Shown here: piece after piece, positions 14,867-26,270 of the stretch
Position numbering within the stretch: position 1 is the stretch's first letter
Layout: every line of letters starts with the position of its first letter
Assembly (NCBI GenBank): GCA_029204225.1
Contig: MU832135.1
Coordinates: 21,438-85,437, forward strand
DNA length: 64,000 nt
Source: Diphasiastrum complanatum
Taxonomy: Eukaryota; Streptophyta; Lycopodiopsida; Lycopodiales; Lycopodiaceae
Direction: 5' to 3'
Made by a program: the position numbers and the translations under genes
Notes under the pieces: model-generated
What the model was told of the DNA's origin: nothing
What the model saw: the letters and a program-made list of their open reading frames with translations, nothing else
Database searches by the model: none

Positions 14867-15900
14867 TGAAGAAACAAAACATTTCTATTATTAAAGTTTT
14901 GCTAGCTTTTAGCCCTCAGTCTGACAAAAAGACACAAAGCGAAAATGTTCGCGAACATCACGAAAAGACATGAAGCGAAAATGTTCGCGAACATCCTGAC
15001 GAAGAGACACGAATGCAAAAAGTTCGCGAAAGAAATTTTGTTGTGATACAACAAGAGAAAGTCAGATGACGCGAAAGTCAAACGGCTCAAAGTGACACGA
15101 AAATCTTCGCGACACTTTTCGAGCTTCACGTTCCAAAGGATCAGGAAGATCATGCAAGTACCATGAAGTACAAAAACCTTGATCTGATATGATGACGTCA
15201 ACGAAAGAGTGTTACGACGTGCCTAATCCACCTCTCTTGTAATCCATGATTAGTTATAGATTGTTTAGTCTATCTAATCTGGTGTGCTACTCTGAATGTA
15301 TAAGATACATAGAGCAGATAGAAACATACAAACTACAAAATAGAAGGCTGCCTGCAAGCGAGACAAGTCTTGTAAGCACGATCCACAGAGATCCAAGAAG
15401 TCCGCTAGTAAGCGAGACATTACTCATGGGAGAACATTGCTTCTCTCACGCCAATGCACTGTGTGGGTCTGTCATGCAACGCTCAAAATCAAGAGAATCA
15501 ATAGATGATATTGTAGCTATTATGCACAATCTCTCTTAATTTTGTCTGATCCTGAATGAATTATTGTCTGCCATCGCTTGTGTATCTCATTCACTCATTT
15601 TATCAATTTCTCACACTGGTTCAGTTTTTGTTGAATGGTATATTAATCTAAAACGTAGATCAACGGTGTCTATCTACATTCTAAAGGTAGGAATGACATA
15701 GCCGGTAGTGACTTGCAATCATATCTTAAATCCAATTGTTTTTCGTTTGTGATTAATTTGATTTTGCTTCAGCAATGTCAATATCAAAGCTCATTCAATT
15801 TTCGTTTCGTTTCGTTTCATTTCATCCAACTTCACTTCATTTCATTTCATTACAGAGCCTGATTGATATATGCAATTTGCGTTCCACGTTTTTTGCATCA
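14867..15900 (+). repeat. 5' LTR of copia-1, with palindromic U3 repeats
   Basis: A 1034-bp LTR ending immediately before GTGGTATCAGAGC; the primer-binding site is 15902-15913. Its right part matches 19770-20579, the partial 3' LTR. Its U3 holds three 36-38-bp imperfect tandem units (about 14920-15030). The first two carry the perfect palindrome ATGTTCGCGAACAT at 14945-14958 and 14981-14994; the third has AGTTCGCGAA at 15021. A TTTCG/TTTCA-rich run lies at 15795-15855, near the 3' end. Confidence 0.88.
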
Positions 15901-16012
15901 GTGGTATCAGAGCCCACATGTCATAGTTTGACATAGCCACAAAGCTATCAAATCTAGGAGGCTAAACATTCAAACAAAGAATCATCAACAAGTGAAAACA
16001 CAATTCACAGCA

Positions 16013-16320
16013 ATGGCTTCAATAAGCAACATACAATCCAACATCTGTACAATCTTCGATTCATCAGGATCTAACTTCCTAGCATGGAAGATTAAGACCT
16101 CACTGATACTAAAGGGAGAAGGATTATTTCCCTTGGGTAGCACCGAGGAGATGCCTACAACTATAGGCAAGGAGCTACGTGAATGGAGGGAGAAGAATAA
16201 CAAGGCAGTAGCCGTGTTATCTTCATCCATCAAGGATAGCCTAACTCTTGACCTTGTTACAATCTCTAAAGAAAAAGAGATGTGGGATACATTACTCACA
16301 AGATTTCAAATGAAATCGTG
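16013..16320 (+). pseudogene. copia-1 gag N-terminal part
   Basis: The frame from the ATG at 16013 shows a copia gag pattern: FDSSGSNFLAWKIKTSLILK, followed by a linker and VLSSSIKDSLTLDLV, then EMWDTLLTRFQ. This is the 'N(F/Y)xxWK' and 'A..I..(S)xxD...' layout of the copia gag (UBN2/DUF4219) region. It breaks off at about 16320, where the inverted segment begins; the apparent codons up to 16375 are antisense of pol sequence. Confidence 0.75.
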
Positions 16321-17465
16321 TAGTGCCATAGAGTATCTGGCAAATCATCATGAGTCTGATGCATTTGATCTGTAGGTAGGCGTACCTTCAAGTGATACAT
16401 GTTGCCTTTTCTTCTTCCTTTAGTGATTAGTGTATTGGTACTTGCATCAACAACATTGTATGCTTCATCTGAGAACGTCACACGCATCCCTGCATCAGCT
16501 TGCCACTGATAGCAAGTCTTGCTGCAGTGTAGGCACGAACAGAACATCTTCGAGTCATCTGTCTCTGCCGTTTGTGTTGGCCACAGTGAACCAATACCAT
16601 TCACTTGATGCTTCAATCCATCTTCAAGAACAATAAATCTTGATGGATCTGCACTTCGAAAATCAGACATGATCCATCTTGATGTAATGAAGTGCGAGAT
16701 AGCTCTTGAATCAAGGATTACCTCATGTGTGTCAGGTGTTGATTATGCACAGATGTAGGTGGTCAAATTCCCGTGATTCGATCTTTCTTCGCCCATCTTT
16801 GAGCTCTCTGGCTCCTCGACATAGGATGAACTTTATTGTTCTCTTTTCTGCTTTGAGCTGATTTGTTTCTTGGGTGCTGGCGGCAGTCCATGTCTGCGTG
16901 ACCCTTCTTATGATAGTGGATACACTCAATTTTCGGGTTAAGCCAACACAAATCGATAGTATGTCCTTCGTGTTTGCATCTCACGCATGTCTTCTTGTCT
17001 CCACTCTACTGTTTCGACCTTTTTTTGTTCTTTCTCTTGAATCAAGGATTACCTCATGTGTGTCAGGTGTTGATTGTGCACAGATGTAGGTGGTCGAATT
17101 CCCGTGATTCGATCTTTCTTCGCCCATCTTTGAGCTCTCTAGCTCCTCGACATAGGATGAACTTTATTGTTCTCTTGTCTGCTTTGAGCTGATTTGCTTC
17201 TTGGGTGCTGGCGGCAATCCATGTCTGCGTGACCCTTCTTATGATAGTGGATACACTCAATTTTTGGATTAAGCCAACACGAATCGATAGTATGTCCTTC
17301 GTGTTTGCATCTCACGCATGTCTTCTTGTCTCCACTCTACTGTTTCGACCTTTTTTTGTTCTTTCACTTGCCTTTGCTGGATTCTTTTGGCTTGCTGATC
17401 TCGATCCTGCTTTCGATCTGACTCTCTCTTAGGCTTGAATTGTTTCTTTGCTTTCTCCTATGCCA
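16320..17465 (-). pseudogene. Inverted gag-PR-preintegrase block in copia-1
   Basis: Between forward gag and forward integrase, about 1.1 kb reads on the minus strand. From high to low coordinates it shows the gag tail with a zinc-knuckle-like CIHYHKKGHADMDC (second Cys replaced by Tyr), a degenerate protease start (VILDSRAISHFIT, where family members have DSGA), a preintegrase segment VTFSDEAYNVVDAS, GNMYHLKV and LPDTLWHY. The forward integrase resumes after 17465 with the piece that normally follows LWH. This is the arrangement expected from an in-place inversion. Confidence 0.8.
16703..17364 (-). repeat. 331-bp tandem duplication inside the inverted block
   Basis: Two adjacent copies, 16703-17033 and 17034-17364, each start CTCTTGAATCAAGG (plus strand) and contain the zinc-knuckle coding region. 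They differ at about ten positions by eye, mostly single substitutions. The duplication therefore arose after the element's coding sequence formed and is fairly recent. Confidence 0.93.
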
Positions 17466-19760
17466 TATGAATTCAATGATACTATATCAAGCAAGCCATT
17501 ATGAAGCAATCACAGAGGTGAGCATTTCGAATGCAACTAGTTCGATGACCTGTGATGCATGTCTAAAGGGTAAGATGTCACGTACTCCTTTTGTCAAAGA
17601 CTCCTACAGAACCACAAAGATTCTGGAGCTTGTACATTCAGACATCTGTGGACCTTTCAACGTGATCTCAGTAGGAGGCGCGAAATATTACATTACCTTT
17701 GTTGATGATTATAGTAGGTTTGCCAGAGTCTACTTTATTCACAATAAATTAGAAGCATTTGACAAATTCATAGAGTATGTGAATTGGACAGAAAGATGCA
17801 CTGGCTACAAAGTGAAATAGATCAGAACAGATCGAGGTGGAAAATACATCTCAAATCAATTCACTGACTTATGCAATGATCGTGGTATCATTCACATAAG
17901 AACTGCATCTTACACACCACAACACAACGATGTTACAGAAAGAAAAAACATGACTCTAATGGAAGCTGCTAGGTGCATGATGGCCTATTCAGAGGCTCCA
18001 AGAGTGTTGTGGGCTGAAGCAATAGCTACAGTTGCTTACATTCAGAATAGGACAGGAAAGTTTGGTGCTCCTCACATGACACCACATGAATTATGGTGGG
18101 GTAGAAGACCCAATCTGACTCACATCCGTATCTTTGGCTATGCAGCTTATGCACATGTTCCTGATAAGCTTCGAAGGAAGCTTGATGAGAAAGTAGAACA
18201 TGGATATTTTGTAGGATATGACAATCATTTGTCATACTACAGAGTCTATATGCCAGAGACAAACATAGTGAAGACAGTCAAAGATCTCAAATTTAATGAG
18301 AGCAGAAGGATGGCCAATGATGATCCTGTCAGTTATGAAGTCTTTGGTAGACAATACTATGATTCACCAATTGTGACAAAGGGAGCAGAGGACGAACACT
18401 CAAACAAAGATGTTCAAGTCGCACCTCATTTGAGTGACAGATCAGACGGAGAAAGATTCGCAAGCCAACTTACTGCTACAATACTTGTAAACCGAAATGA
18501 TTTCGGACCTAGCAGAGCTGATAAAGGAAAGAGCATTGCAGTTTCTGAAGGATCTCTTAGAAGATCAACAAGAGAACGAAGAGCGCCATCAAGATTTGTT
18601 CCAGGCAGCTCAACTTCTACATCAGAAGAGTTTTGTGGATTTAGTGGAGAACCACAAACATTCGAGAAAGTGACTGAACGTCCAGAAAAGGACAAATGGA
18701 TTCAAGCCATGAATGAGGAGATGGAATCCACGAGGAAGAATCAGGTGTGGACATTGCAGCCATTACCAGATAAGCAAAAGACTATAAAACGCAAGTGGGT
18801 ATACAAGCTGAAGTACTGACTGAATGGAGATATTTCTAAGTATAAAGCAAGACTTCTAGCGAAGGGGTTTTCTCAGAGACATGGTATTGACTATGCTGAG
18901 ACCTTCTCTCTTGTCGTGAAACATTCGTCCCTATGCTTATTGGTTGCATATGCAGCTGCTTATGATCAGGATTCACATCGTGGATGAAAAGACAACATTC
19001 TTGCATGTGAGCTAGACGAAGAAGTCCACATGGATCAACCTCCAGGCTACGTTTCGAACTCACTTCCTACTTATGCATGCAAAATGCATAGGAGTATCTA
19101 CGGTTTGAAGCAGTCAGCGTGACAATGGTATAAAAACAAAGATCAAGCCCTAAAATCCTTAGGATTCAAGCCACTAATGGCTAATTCCAATGTCTATGTA
19201 AGAATTACATATGGGAAGATCATCATTGTAGCTGTGTATGTGGACGACACTCTGATATTCTACAAAAGTGAAGAGCTTATTGTTGAGGTGAAGTATGACA
19301 TCTTGAAACATTTTGAGATTGCAGACCTGGGAGAAGCTAGATGTTATCTTGGCTTACAGATTGACAAGGACTATGAGGGAGGTAAATTATACCCTCATCA
19401 GTCTAGATATACCTAGAAAATCCTAGAAGATTTTAGGATGATGAGTTGCAAAGGCTTAAATACTCCCATGCTCGCAGGAACAGTCATGACAAATGAAGAC
19501 TGTTCGAAGATTAAAGAAGAAAGAGAGTTGATGCAGCTTACACCATACAGAAAGTTGCCAATTTTGTACAAATCCAAGCTCAACTCATTGGAAGATGCGA
19601 AACGGATTTTGCAATACCTTTAGTTAATGAAGGATTTTGGTTTGTCTTATTCTCCCGATGCAGGGTTCTAGATACTTTCCTATAGTGATGCTAGCTAGGC
19701 ATCTCTCAAGGATGACTGCAAAAGTCTCTCAGAAGGATGCACCATCGCATCAGGAGCAAC
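17465..19760 (+). pseudogene. copia-1 integrase, reverse transcriptase, partial RNase H
   Basis: Integrase begins with CDACLKGKMSRTPF (zinc-binding end), LVHSDICGPF (first catalytic Asp), RTDRGGKY after a stop at 17818 (second Asp) and TPQHNDVTERKN (Glu). The open part at 17950-18819 carries the integrase C-terminus, a Ser/Arg-rich linker and the RT start WIQAMNEEMESTRKNQVW. RT continues through stops with KARLLAKGFSQRHGIDYAET, IYGLKQSA and the catalytic YVDDTLIF near 19240. RNase H is present only as GLSYSPDAGF. At least five in-frame stops and frameshifts are visible, so no polyprotein can be made. Confidence 0.85.
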
Positions 19761-19769
19761 AAATGGCTC

Positions 19770-20579
19770 GAAGCGACACAAAAATCTTTGCAACACTTTT
19801 TGACCTTCACACTCCAAAGGATCAAGAAAATCATGCAAGTACCATGAAGTACAAAAACCCTGATCTGATATGAAGATGTCAACGGAAGAGTGTTAGGATG
19901 TGCCTAACCCACCTCTCTTGTAATCCATGATTAGTTATAGTTTGTTTAGTCTATCTAATCTGGTCTGCTACTCTGAATGTATAAGATACATACAGTAGCA
20001 AATAGAAACATACAGACTACATAATAGAAGTCCACCTGCGAGTGAGACAAGTTTTATAAGCACGATCCACAGAGATCCAAGAAGTCCGCTAGTAAGCAAG
20101 ACATTACTTATGGGAGAACACCGCTTCTCTCATGCCAATGCGCTGTGTGGGTCTGTCATACAGTGCTCAAAATCAAGAGGATTAATAGATGATAATGTAG
20201 CTATTACGCACATATCTCTCTTAATTTTGTCTGATCTCGAATGAATTATTGTCTACCATCTCTTGTGTATCTCATTCACTCATTTTATCAATTCCGCACA
20301 TTGGTTTAGTTTTTCTTGAATGCTGGATTACTCTAAAACATAAATCAGTAGTGTCTGTCTACATTCTGGAGGATTGTATAAATGATATAGCCGACAGTGA
20401 CCAGCAATCGAATTTGAAATCCATCCGAATTGTTATTTGTTTGCGATTAATTTGATTTCACTTCAGCAATGTCAATATTAGAGCTCGTTCAAGTTTCGTT
20501 TCGTTTCGTCCAGCTTCGCTTTGTTTCGTTACATAGTCTGATTGATATTTGCAATTTGTGTTCCACGTTTTTTGCATCA
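19770..20579 (+). repeat. 3' LTR of copia-1, 5'-truncated
   Basis: It matches the 5' LTR from its CGGCTCAAAGTGACACG part (about 15083) onwards to the GTTCCACGTTTTTTGCATCA end. Its U3 start, with the palindromic repeats, is missing because a deletion joined RNase H directly to mid-LTR. Differences from the 5' LTR are numerous, so the insertion is old. Confidence 0.85.
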
Positions 20580-21916
20580 GAATCTAGAGGAATGCCTTCT
20601 AGTGTCTTAAGTCGGGCATACCCGGAAGAAAAGAGATGGTCAATCACATATGGCCCTTGCCCTGTGAACTTCAATTTTTCTTTGTATGCGTTTGCTTGAT
20701 AAATGAGGACTTTACCCCCTTCTTTAAATTCCTTGAGCTTAATTAAACGATCATGCCAATGTTTTTGTCTACGCTTGTGAACCTGTTGCGCATGGACACT
20801 AATGGTATGAGTTTCACAAAGCTTTTCAAGATGAAATAAGCGATTGGCTAAGATTTGTTTGGAATCTAATTGTAGATCATAGGCCAGGCGTAAGAATGGA
20901 ATATAAAATTCAACTGGCATAACTGCTTCCTGGCCATAAGTCAGTTGAAAGATCTAGTAGATTATTGGGAGTTGTGCGATAAGCCCAAAGAGTGACATGT
21001 AACTTCAGTTCCCAATCAGATCTACTGGCCTCTATGGTCTCAGTAAGGATTTCGCATAAGATCTTATTAGTGGACTCAGCTTGGCCATTACATCGCAGGT
21101 AATAGGGGGCACTTTTTATGTGGACCATTGGGAAGGTGGATAGTAAGTGTTCAATCACAACATTTAAGAGATGTGTTAGCCTATCACTAACGATCTTCAG
21201 TGGACAACCGAAACACACTATAATCTGCTCGTAAAGAAATTTGGCAGTTGTTTTGCATTGACAAATTTGACGCACGAGCTTCAACCTACTTGGTGAAATA
21301 GTCGGTGGATACTATAATATATCGAGATTGTGTGAATCTAGCAACCGGGCTAATCAATCCCACATAGTTGACACCCCATTTGAAAAATGCTTGGTTTGAC
21401 AATATGAGATTTAATGGCATGAAATCCTTGAATTGGGGTCGTTTTGCACGTTGGCATACATCACATGCCATTACAAATTTATGGGTATCCTTAAATAAGG
21501 TTGGCCACCAGAATCCGGCCAACAATATTTTTCACGATGTCATATCTGATGAGAAATGTCCACCGCCACTTCCTTCATGGGTTAGGGAAATGATGGGGGT
21601 TGTTTCTCCCTCGGTGAGACATCTACAAATAATTCGATCCGTCCCTTTTCTTATACAATTGTCTAGCAATGAGGGTGTAGGGAACAGATTTATAAATCAG
21701 TGCTCGCTAAGCGAGCTTAGATAGATTTGGATCAATTTGGCTAGTAGTGAGGTATTCATTGATTTCATGGGCCCAAACTGGGGTTTAAGCTACTTGAAAC
21801 AAGATAGCATTAGGGTCGTCATTAACACCATCTGTTGGTTTGTTAGTGCTAGGGATTCGTGAAAGATGATCAACTAAAAAATGTTGCGAACCCCTTCCAA
21901 TAACAACTCGAAACTC
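20580..21916 (-). pseudogene. Ty3/gypsy RNase H end and integrase fragment (gypsy-2)
   Basis: Read on the minus strand from 21900 down: an RNase H tail (FLVDHLSRIPSTNKPTDG), an HHCC integrase end (THEGSGGGHFS ... FVMACDVCQRAKRP), and the catalytic core. The core has WGVNYVGL, where the first Asp normally found in (V/M)D is Asn in this copy, then IVSDRLTH with the second Asp and CNGQAESTNK with the Glu. Next come WAYRTTPNNL and a C-terminal part with KFTGQGPYVIDHLFSSGYAR. It has frameshifts near 21285 and 20915. The layout resembles non-chromodomain gypsy integrases (Tat/Athila type) more than the chromoviral element at 62 kb. The right side ends abruptly against copia-2 at about 21916. Confidence 0.8.
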
Positions 21917-22834
21917 AAAATTTGAGATCGTGGATCTGGGAGAGGCCAAGTGTTACCTTGGCTTACAAATTAAACGGGACTATGAGGGAGGTAAGCTGTA
22001 CCTTTACCAGTCCAGATACACCCAGAAAATCCTAGAAGATTTCAGGATGTTGAATTGCAAAGGAGCGAATACTCCAATGCTTGTAAGAACGGTGTTGACG
22101 AACAAAAATTGTTCGAGGACTGATGCAGAGAGGAAATTGATACAGTTCACACCTTACAGGAAGCTGATAGGATCGCTGATGTACTTTGTAGACAATACAC
22201 GCCCTGACATTGCCTATGCAGTGTTCAGGATGAGCCAATTCTGCATGAATCCTGGCTCGACACACTGGAAGATTGCGAAACGAATTTTGCAATATTTTCA
22301 ACTAGCACAGGATTATGGTTTGTGTTATTGTCGTGATGCAGGTTTTCATATGATTTCTACAGTGATGCTAGTTGGGCATCCCTCAAAGACGACTGTAAAA
22401 GTGTCTCAGGGGGATGCACCATTGCATCTAGAGTGGCAATTCTTTGGGTCAGCAAGAAGCAGACCATTGTGGCTCAGTCACCATGCGAAGCAGAGTATGT
22501 TGCAGCAGCAAAGATGGCCAACGAAATAATTTGGCTCAGACAGTTCTTGGACGAATTGGGCAAAACAAGCAGCGAACCTCTGGTTTTGCAGATGGACAAC
22601 ACATCTGCAATACATTTGACGAAAGACCCTGTGTTTCACTCAAGGACGAAACACATTGCGATCAAGTACCACACCTGATCAGGGACCTAATTGGCAAGAA
22701 GATGTTGCAAACCACCTTCATTGGGACAAAAGACATGGTTGCTGACATATTCTAAAAGGCCCTAGACAAAGGTCTATTCGAGAGGCAGAGGAGTAGCCTT
22801 GGAGTCATCAAGCTATCATGCTTTGAGAGGGAGC
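21917..22834 (+). pseudogene. copia-2: RT end and RNase H, 5'-truncated
   Basis: It starts inside RT with DLGEAKCYLGLQI, matching copia-1 at about 19325, and continues GSLMYFVDNTRPDIAYAV into RNase H. After a frameshift come QTIVAQSPCEAEYVAAAK, LQMDNTSAIHLTKDP and HSRTKHIAIKYH, the typical copia RNase H block. It ends at a polypurine tract, TTTGAGAGGGAGC, just before the LTR. It belongs to the same family as copia-1. The 5' three quarters are absent. Confidence 0.85.
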
Positions 22835-23797
22835 TGCAGCATTTTGTTTCTAATGCCAAAGCTTTGCTAGCTTTCAATTTTGAACCTTTGACAAAAAGAC
22901 GACATGACACGACACGACACGACACGACATGACATGACACGAAATCAGTTGTGCCCCATGAACATCCAAGTGCCATTGGGTGCAGATATCTGATCTGATA
23001 TCATGACATCATCAGAAGAGTTCTAGATCGTGGCTAATCTGCCACTCTTGTAATTCACGAATCAGTTCTAGATGTTTAATCTTTGTAATCTGTAAGTTAC
23101 AAGAACGCGACATGAAATTGTTCGTGAACTATATACTTTCTGATTGATGCACATTACTGTAAGTCTTGCTAGTAAGCAAGACAATTGTGAGAAGACAAAA
23201 TATACAATATGAATCTGCCTGCGTGCGAGATAATTTCTATAATAGGATGTGAGAGAACTGTATTTTTCTCACGCCAATGCACTGCGTGGATCTGCATGCA
23301 GTGCTTGAAGAATCAGAAAAAAAAATCAATAGATGATTTTGTAACTGTTGCAAACATTATTAATCTAGATGATTGTGTGATCTCAAATTTATTTTCGTCT
23401 AATATTATTCGTGTGTCTGATTCTCTTGTTCATTCTATTTCGCACATTGGTTTGATTTTGTTGAATGTTGTATTAATTTGTTAACGTAGATTAGATGTGG
23501 CTGACTACTCTTTGAAGGATTGTAGGAGTGATACAACCAGCATTGACCAACAATCAAATCTGAATTGCTGACGAATTGATCATGTTCGCTAATCCTTTCG
23601 CTTCGTGCTTTGCTTCGTGATCACCTGGCAATAAGGATAAATCAATCTCAGAGGCTCACCTAGGTTTCATTTCATTTCGTCCTATTTTGTCTCATCTCGT
23701 CTCATCTTGTTACAAAGCTTGATTGCTTCATTGACCTTGTCGCGAATTATTTCGCTTTGTTTCGTTTCGTGTAGTTTCACGACATGTGCTTCCAACA
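22835..23797 (+). repeat. 3' LTR of copia-2
   Basis: It starts TGCAGCATTTTG directly after the polypurine tract and shares blocks with the copia-1 LTR (GCTTTGCTAGCTTT, TGATATCATGACATCA, TCTTGTAATTCACGA). It carries a pentanucleotide (ACACG/ACATG)n run at about 22902-22942 and TTTCG-rich runs from 23640. The right end is uncertain; CTTCCAACA near 23797 is a plausible terminus. Confidence 0.65.
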
Positions 23798-24649
23798 TGA
23801 ATCAATGTCAGTGCAAGTTTCACTTTGCTTCGTCTCGTTTCGTTTTCGTTTAGAATTCTTTACGTTTCGTTAGGTTGTTCCAACTCAACCAAAAATAATT
23901 CGAGTGTCGCAAAACTTTCGCAAATCATTCATGATTTAATTCTGTCAATTTGTCACCATAGTTGTTTTGGCTAGAACTTTGCAATTTTCTGAGTGAATTT
24001 TTTCTCATCACTTGTAGATGAGGAGTCTGCGTGAACGCAGATGAGCCTGCATGTAGCCACAACAAGTAGCTTAAAAATCTACAAACTGATCCTTGGCACA
24101 TAAAATGCCACGTGCAAAAGCATGTAGTTTCAAATCTACAACACACCAAATGCCACGTGGAAAACACAGGAATGTTGAGGAAATGAATGCCAGGAACGCC
24201 ACTTGTAAAACAGAAACATTAAGGGAACGCCAGGAATTCCACCTGTAATACGAAGACGTTGAGGAAACGAGTCCTACGTGGATAGGATGGACGTTGAAGA
24301 AACGTTGCTCGCGGCATAGGCTAGAATTGGAACAAGTTCATTGATAACATTCATCTTAATGACATTAAAAATTTAGAAGGTCAGCCACAAAGAAAATGTT
24401 TCATCACAAGAGGAGCAAAGCTCAACCACAAGGAGATTGTTCATCCGCAAGGGGAGCTTAACTCATCCACAAGGGAGATCGCCAACTAGAAACTAGAAAC
24501 AACAATGCTAGTTTGAATGTACACAACCCTCTACAACAAACAAAGATTCTCTTTTGATGAATGAAATAAAGTAGGCTTACTCTTAGCTTATGAGCTTCAA
24601 TTGACCTATATATGTTTTTTGAATCTTGAGGATCCGCTCACATCAAAGT
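23798..24649. other. G-box-bearing imperfect repeats and unassigned DNA
   Basis: Between about 24096 and 24290, short blocks of the type AATGCCACGTG(G/C)AAAA and GAACGCCA(C/G) with GTTGAGGAAA recur at 40-60-base spacing. Two are perfect G-boxes, CACGTG at 24109-24114 and 24154-24159. Such motifs bind bZIP/bHLH factors in plants and could come from an LTR promoter. The rest of the stretch shows nothing. Confidence 0.4.
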
Positions 24650-25100
24650 GTTAGCATTGATTCGATCAACACAAATGCATAAGGGTGGCCTAGAATTAAG
24701 ATCGCCCTCAAATTTCTACTAAAATTAGAAAACTTACTATTTTGGCCACTATCTAGCTCTGATACCATGCAAAAATTTTAGATCCAAAGATGATCCACAA
24801 TGTATAATCTAGGCCAGGAATGATAGCACCGACAACAAATGTACCAAGCCACAAAACTATTTGAGTTGTATATATATGTCTATCCATATTCTTGTGGCTT
24901 GCTACATTTGTTATCGGTGCCATCACTTTTGGCGTAGATCAAAGGTTTTGGATTATCTTTGGATCTAAAATTTTCACATGGTATCAGAGCTAGCTAGTGG
25001 CCAAATATTGGAAGGGATTTGTTTATTTTTAGTAGAAATTTGAGAGCAACCTTAATTCTAGGATACTATTATGCATTTGTGTTGAGCAAGAATGTCAACT
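24650..25100. mobile_element. Head-to-head inverted LTR-primer-site-leader relic
   Basis: The left half read on the minus strand and the right half read on the plus strand carry the same series: a short LTR end (CAAATGTAGCAAGCCAC ... TCTTTGGATCTAAAATTTT), the primer-binding site TGGTATCAGAGC (right, 24982-24993; left, complementary, at about 24756-24767), then leader with TAGTAGAAATTTGAG and CAACACAAATGCAT. Arms are about 215 bp with a centre near 24870. Arms differ by scattered substitutions and small indels. No coding domain is attached on either side. Confidence 0.8.
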
Positions 25101-25488
25101 TATGTGTGTATAATTTTTGTTGATCCAATTGATTGAATGGTCCAATAGTCCTCTATGTTATCTCTTATTTTTGTGCTATTGACCACCTCCATCGGGTTCT
25201 TTTGCTTCCAATATATCTGCTTTTGAAATTTCCATAGCTCAAAAGTTTCACTTTAAAATCTTGCAATGTGTAATAGATTTCTAAGATCTAGTTTACTTTC
25301 CATATTGTACAATTCAATTGATATAAAGTTGATTTGATGATTAATGGTGGATCATTAAGATAGCATAATGCTTAATGGCTAGGTTAGTTGTTAGAGCTTT
25401 TGCTAGGGTCATGACTCAAAAATTCAAGTTCGACTGAATTGTTGGTCAAAGACGTGTTGATCTCTACTGATGCTACAAGTTAGTGAGC
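25101..25488. other. No gene seen
   Basis: AT-rich sequence between the inverted LTR relic and the LTR of copia-3. It may be leftover leader of the right half of the inverted relic. Confidence 0.4.
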
Positions 25489-26270
25489 TGTTGCTACGAA
25501 ACAAATGCAACTTTGTCACAACACAAACACGAAGCGAAGGTCGAAGGACGAACATTTCGTGATAGTCAACGTCCCTTGACTCGAAGCACGAACAATTCGA
25601 AAATCGTAAACACCTCCAGAAACGAAAAACTACGAAAGAGACGAAGAGAAATCTTTTGCGTTGCCAGCTAGCAGCTCAACGGGCTTGGAGTCATAGACTT
25701 CATGCCCAGCTAAAATGAATGGCAATGAGGAGACTAACTAACTAGTTGATTGGCGTTAACTAGTCTTGAGATTCTACGTTTAGCCATCTTGTAAACTCCA
25801 CACTGTGGAGGTATAAACAATCCTCTCTAGATCATAAAAACAGAATGAATAGAGAGATCTGTAAGAGAGAGAGTGAGAGAGGTAGCGAGTAGAGTAGAAA
25901 GAAAATACTAGAAACGATAGTTGTGCATGAAAGTCTGCCAACGAGCAGAACACAACGAAAGAGCATAGTGTTATTTCGCCAACGATCGAGACACTGACGA
26001 TCTCGTTCTAAAAACAAAACTATAATATAGTCGCTCTATTTTTGTGCATCTCCCCGCCTTGTGCTGTCAATTTGTCATGATTTCTAGAATAGAATGTGTT
26101 CTGTGATGTGTAGTCGCATGTATGGGATCCTGTAAACAACTTCCGCACAAAAGAAAATTCAAAGACATAAAATTGTTCGTGAATAAGAAGACGAAGATGA
26201 AAAAGAAAACAGCCTCGCTTCCGCGACATGGTATCAGAGCACACATGTTATCACTATTGATATCCCAGCA

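Larger units (their letters stand above)
14867..20579 (+). mobile_element. Ty1/copia element copia-1, nested in gypsy, degenerate
   Basis: The element starts TGAAG and ends GCATCA and is flanked by the 5-bp target duplication GAATC (14862-14866 and 20580-20584). It has a 5' LTR, a primer-binding site, part of gag, an inverted gag-protease-preintegrase block, integrase, reverse transcriptase, the start of RNase H, and a 5'-truncated 3' LTR. The end of RNase H, the polypurine tract and the start of the 3' LTR are deleted near 19750. Domain order gag-PR-INT-RT-RH is that of copia. Multiple stops mean it is not autonomous. Confidence 0.9.

Noticed and set aside
21917..22834. Copia-2 RNase H as the missing 3' end of copia-1
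   Set aside because: Copia-1 has its own RT end and a partial LTR closed by a target duplication. The overlap region (DLGEA...YLGLQI) is present in both with many differences.
14867..23797. A single very large copia element spanning 14.9-23.8 kb
   Set aside because: The GAATC target duplication closes copia-1 at 20579, and RT/RNase H segments occur twice, so there are at least two copia elements with gypsy between them.
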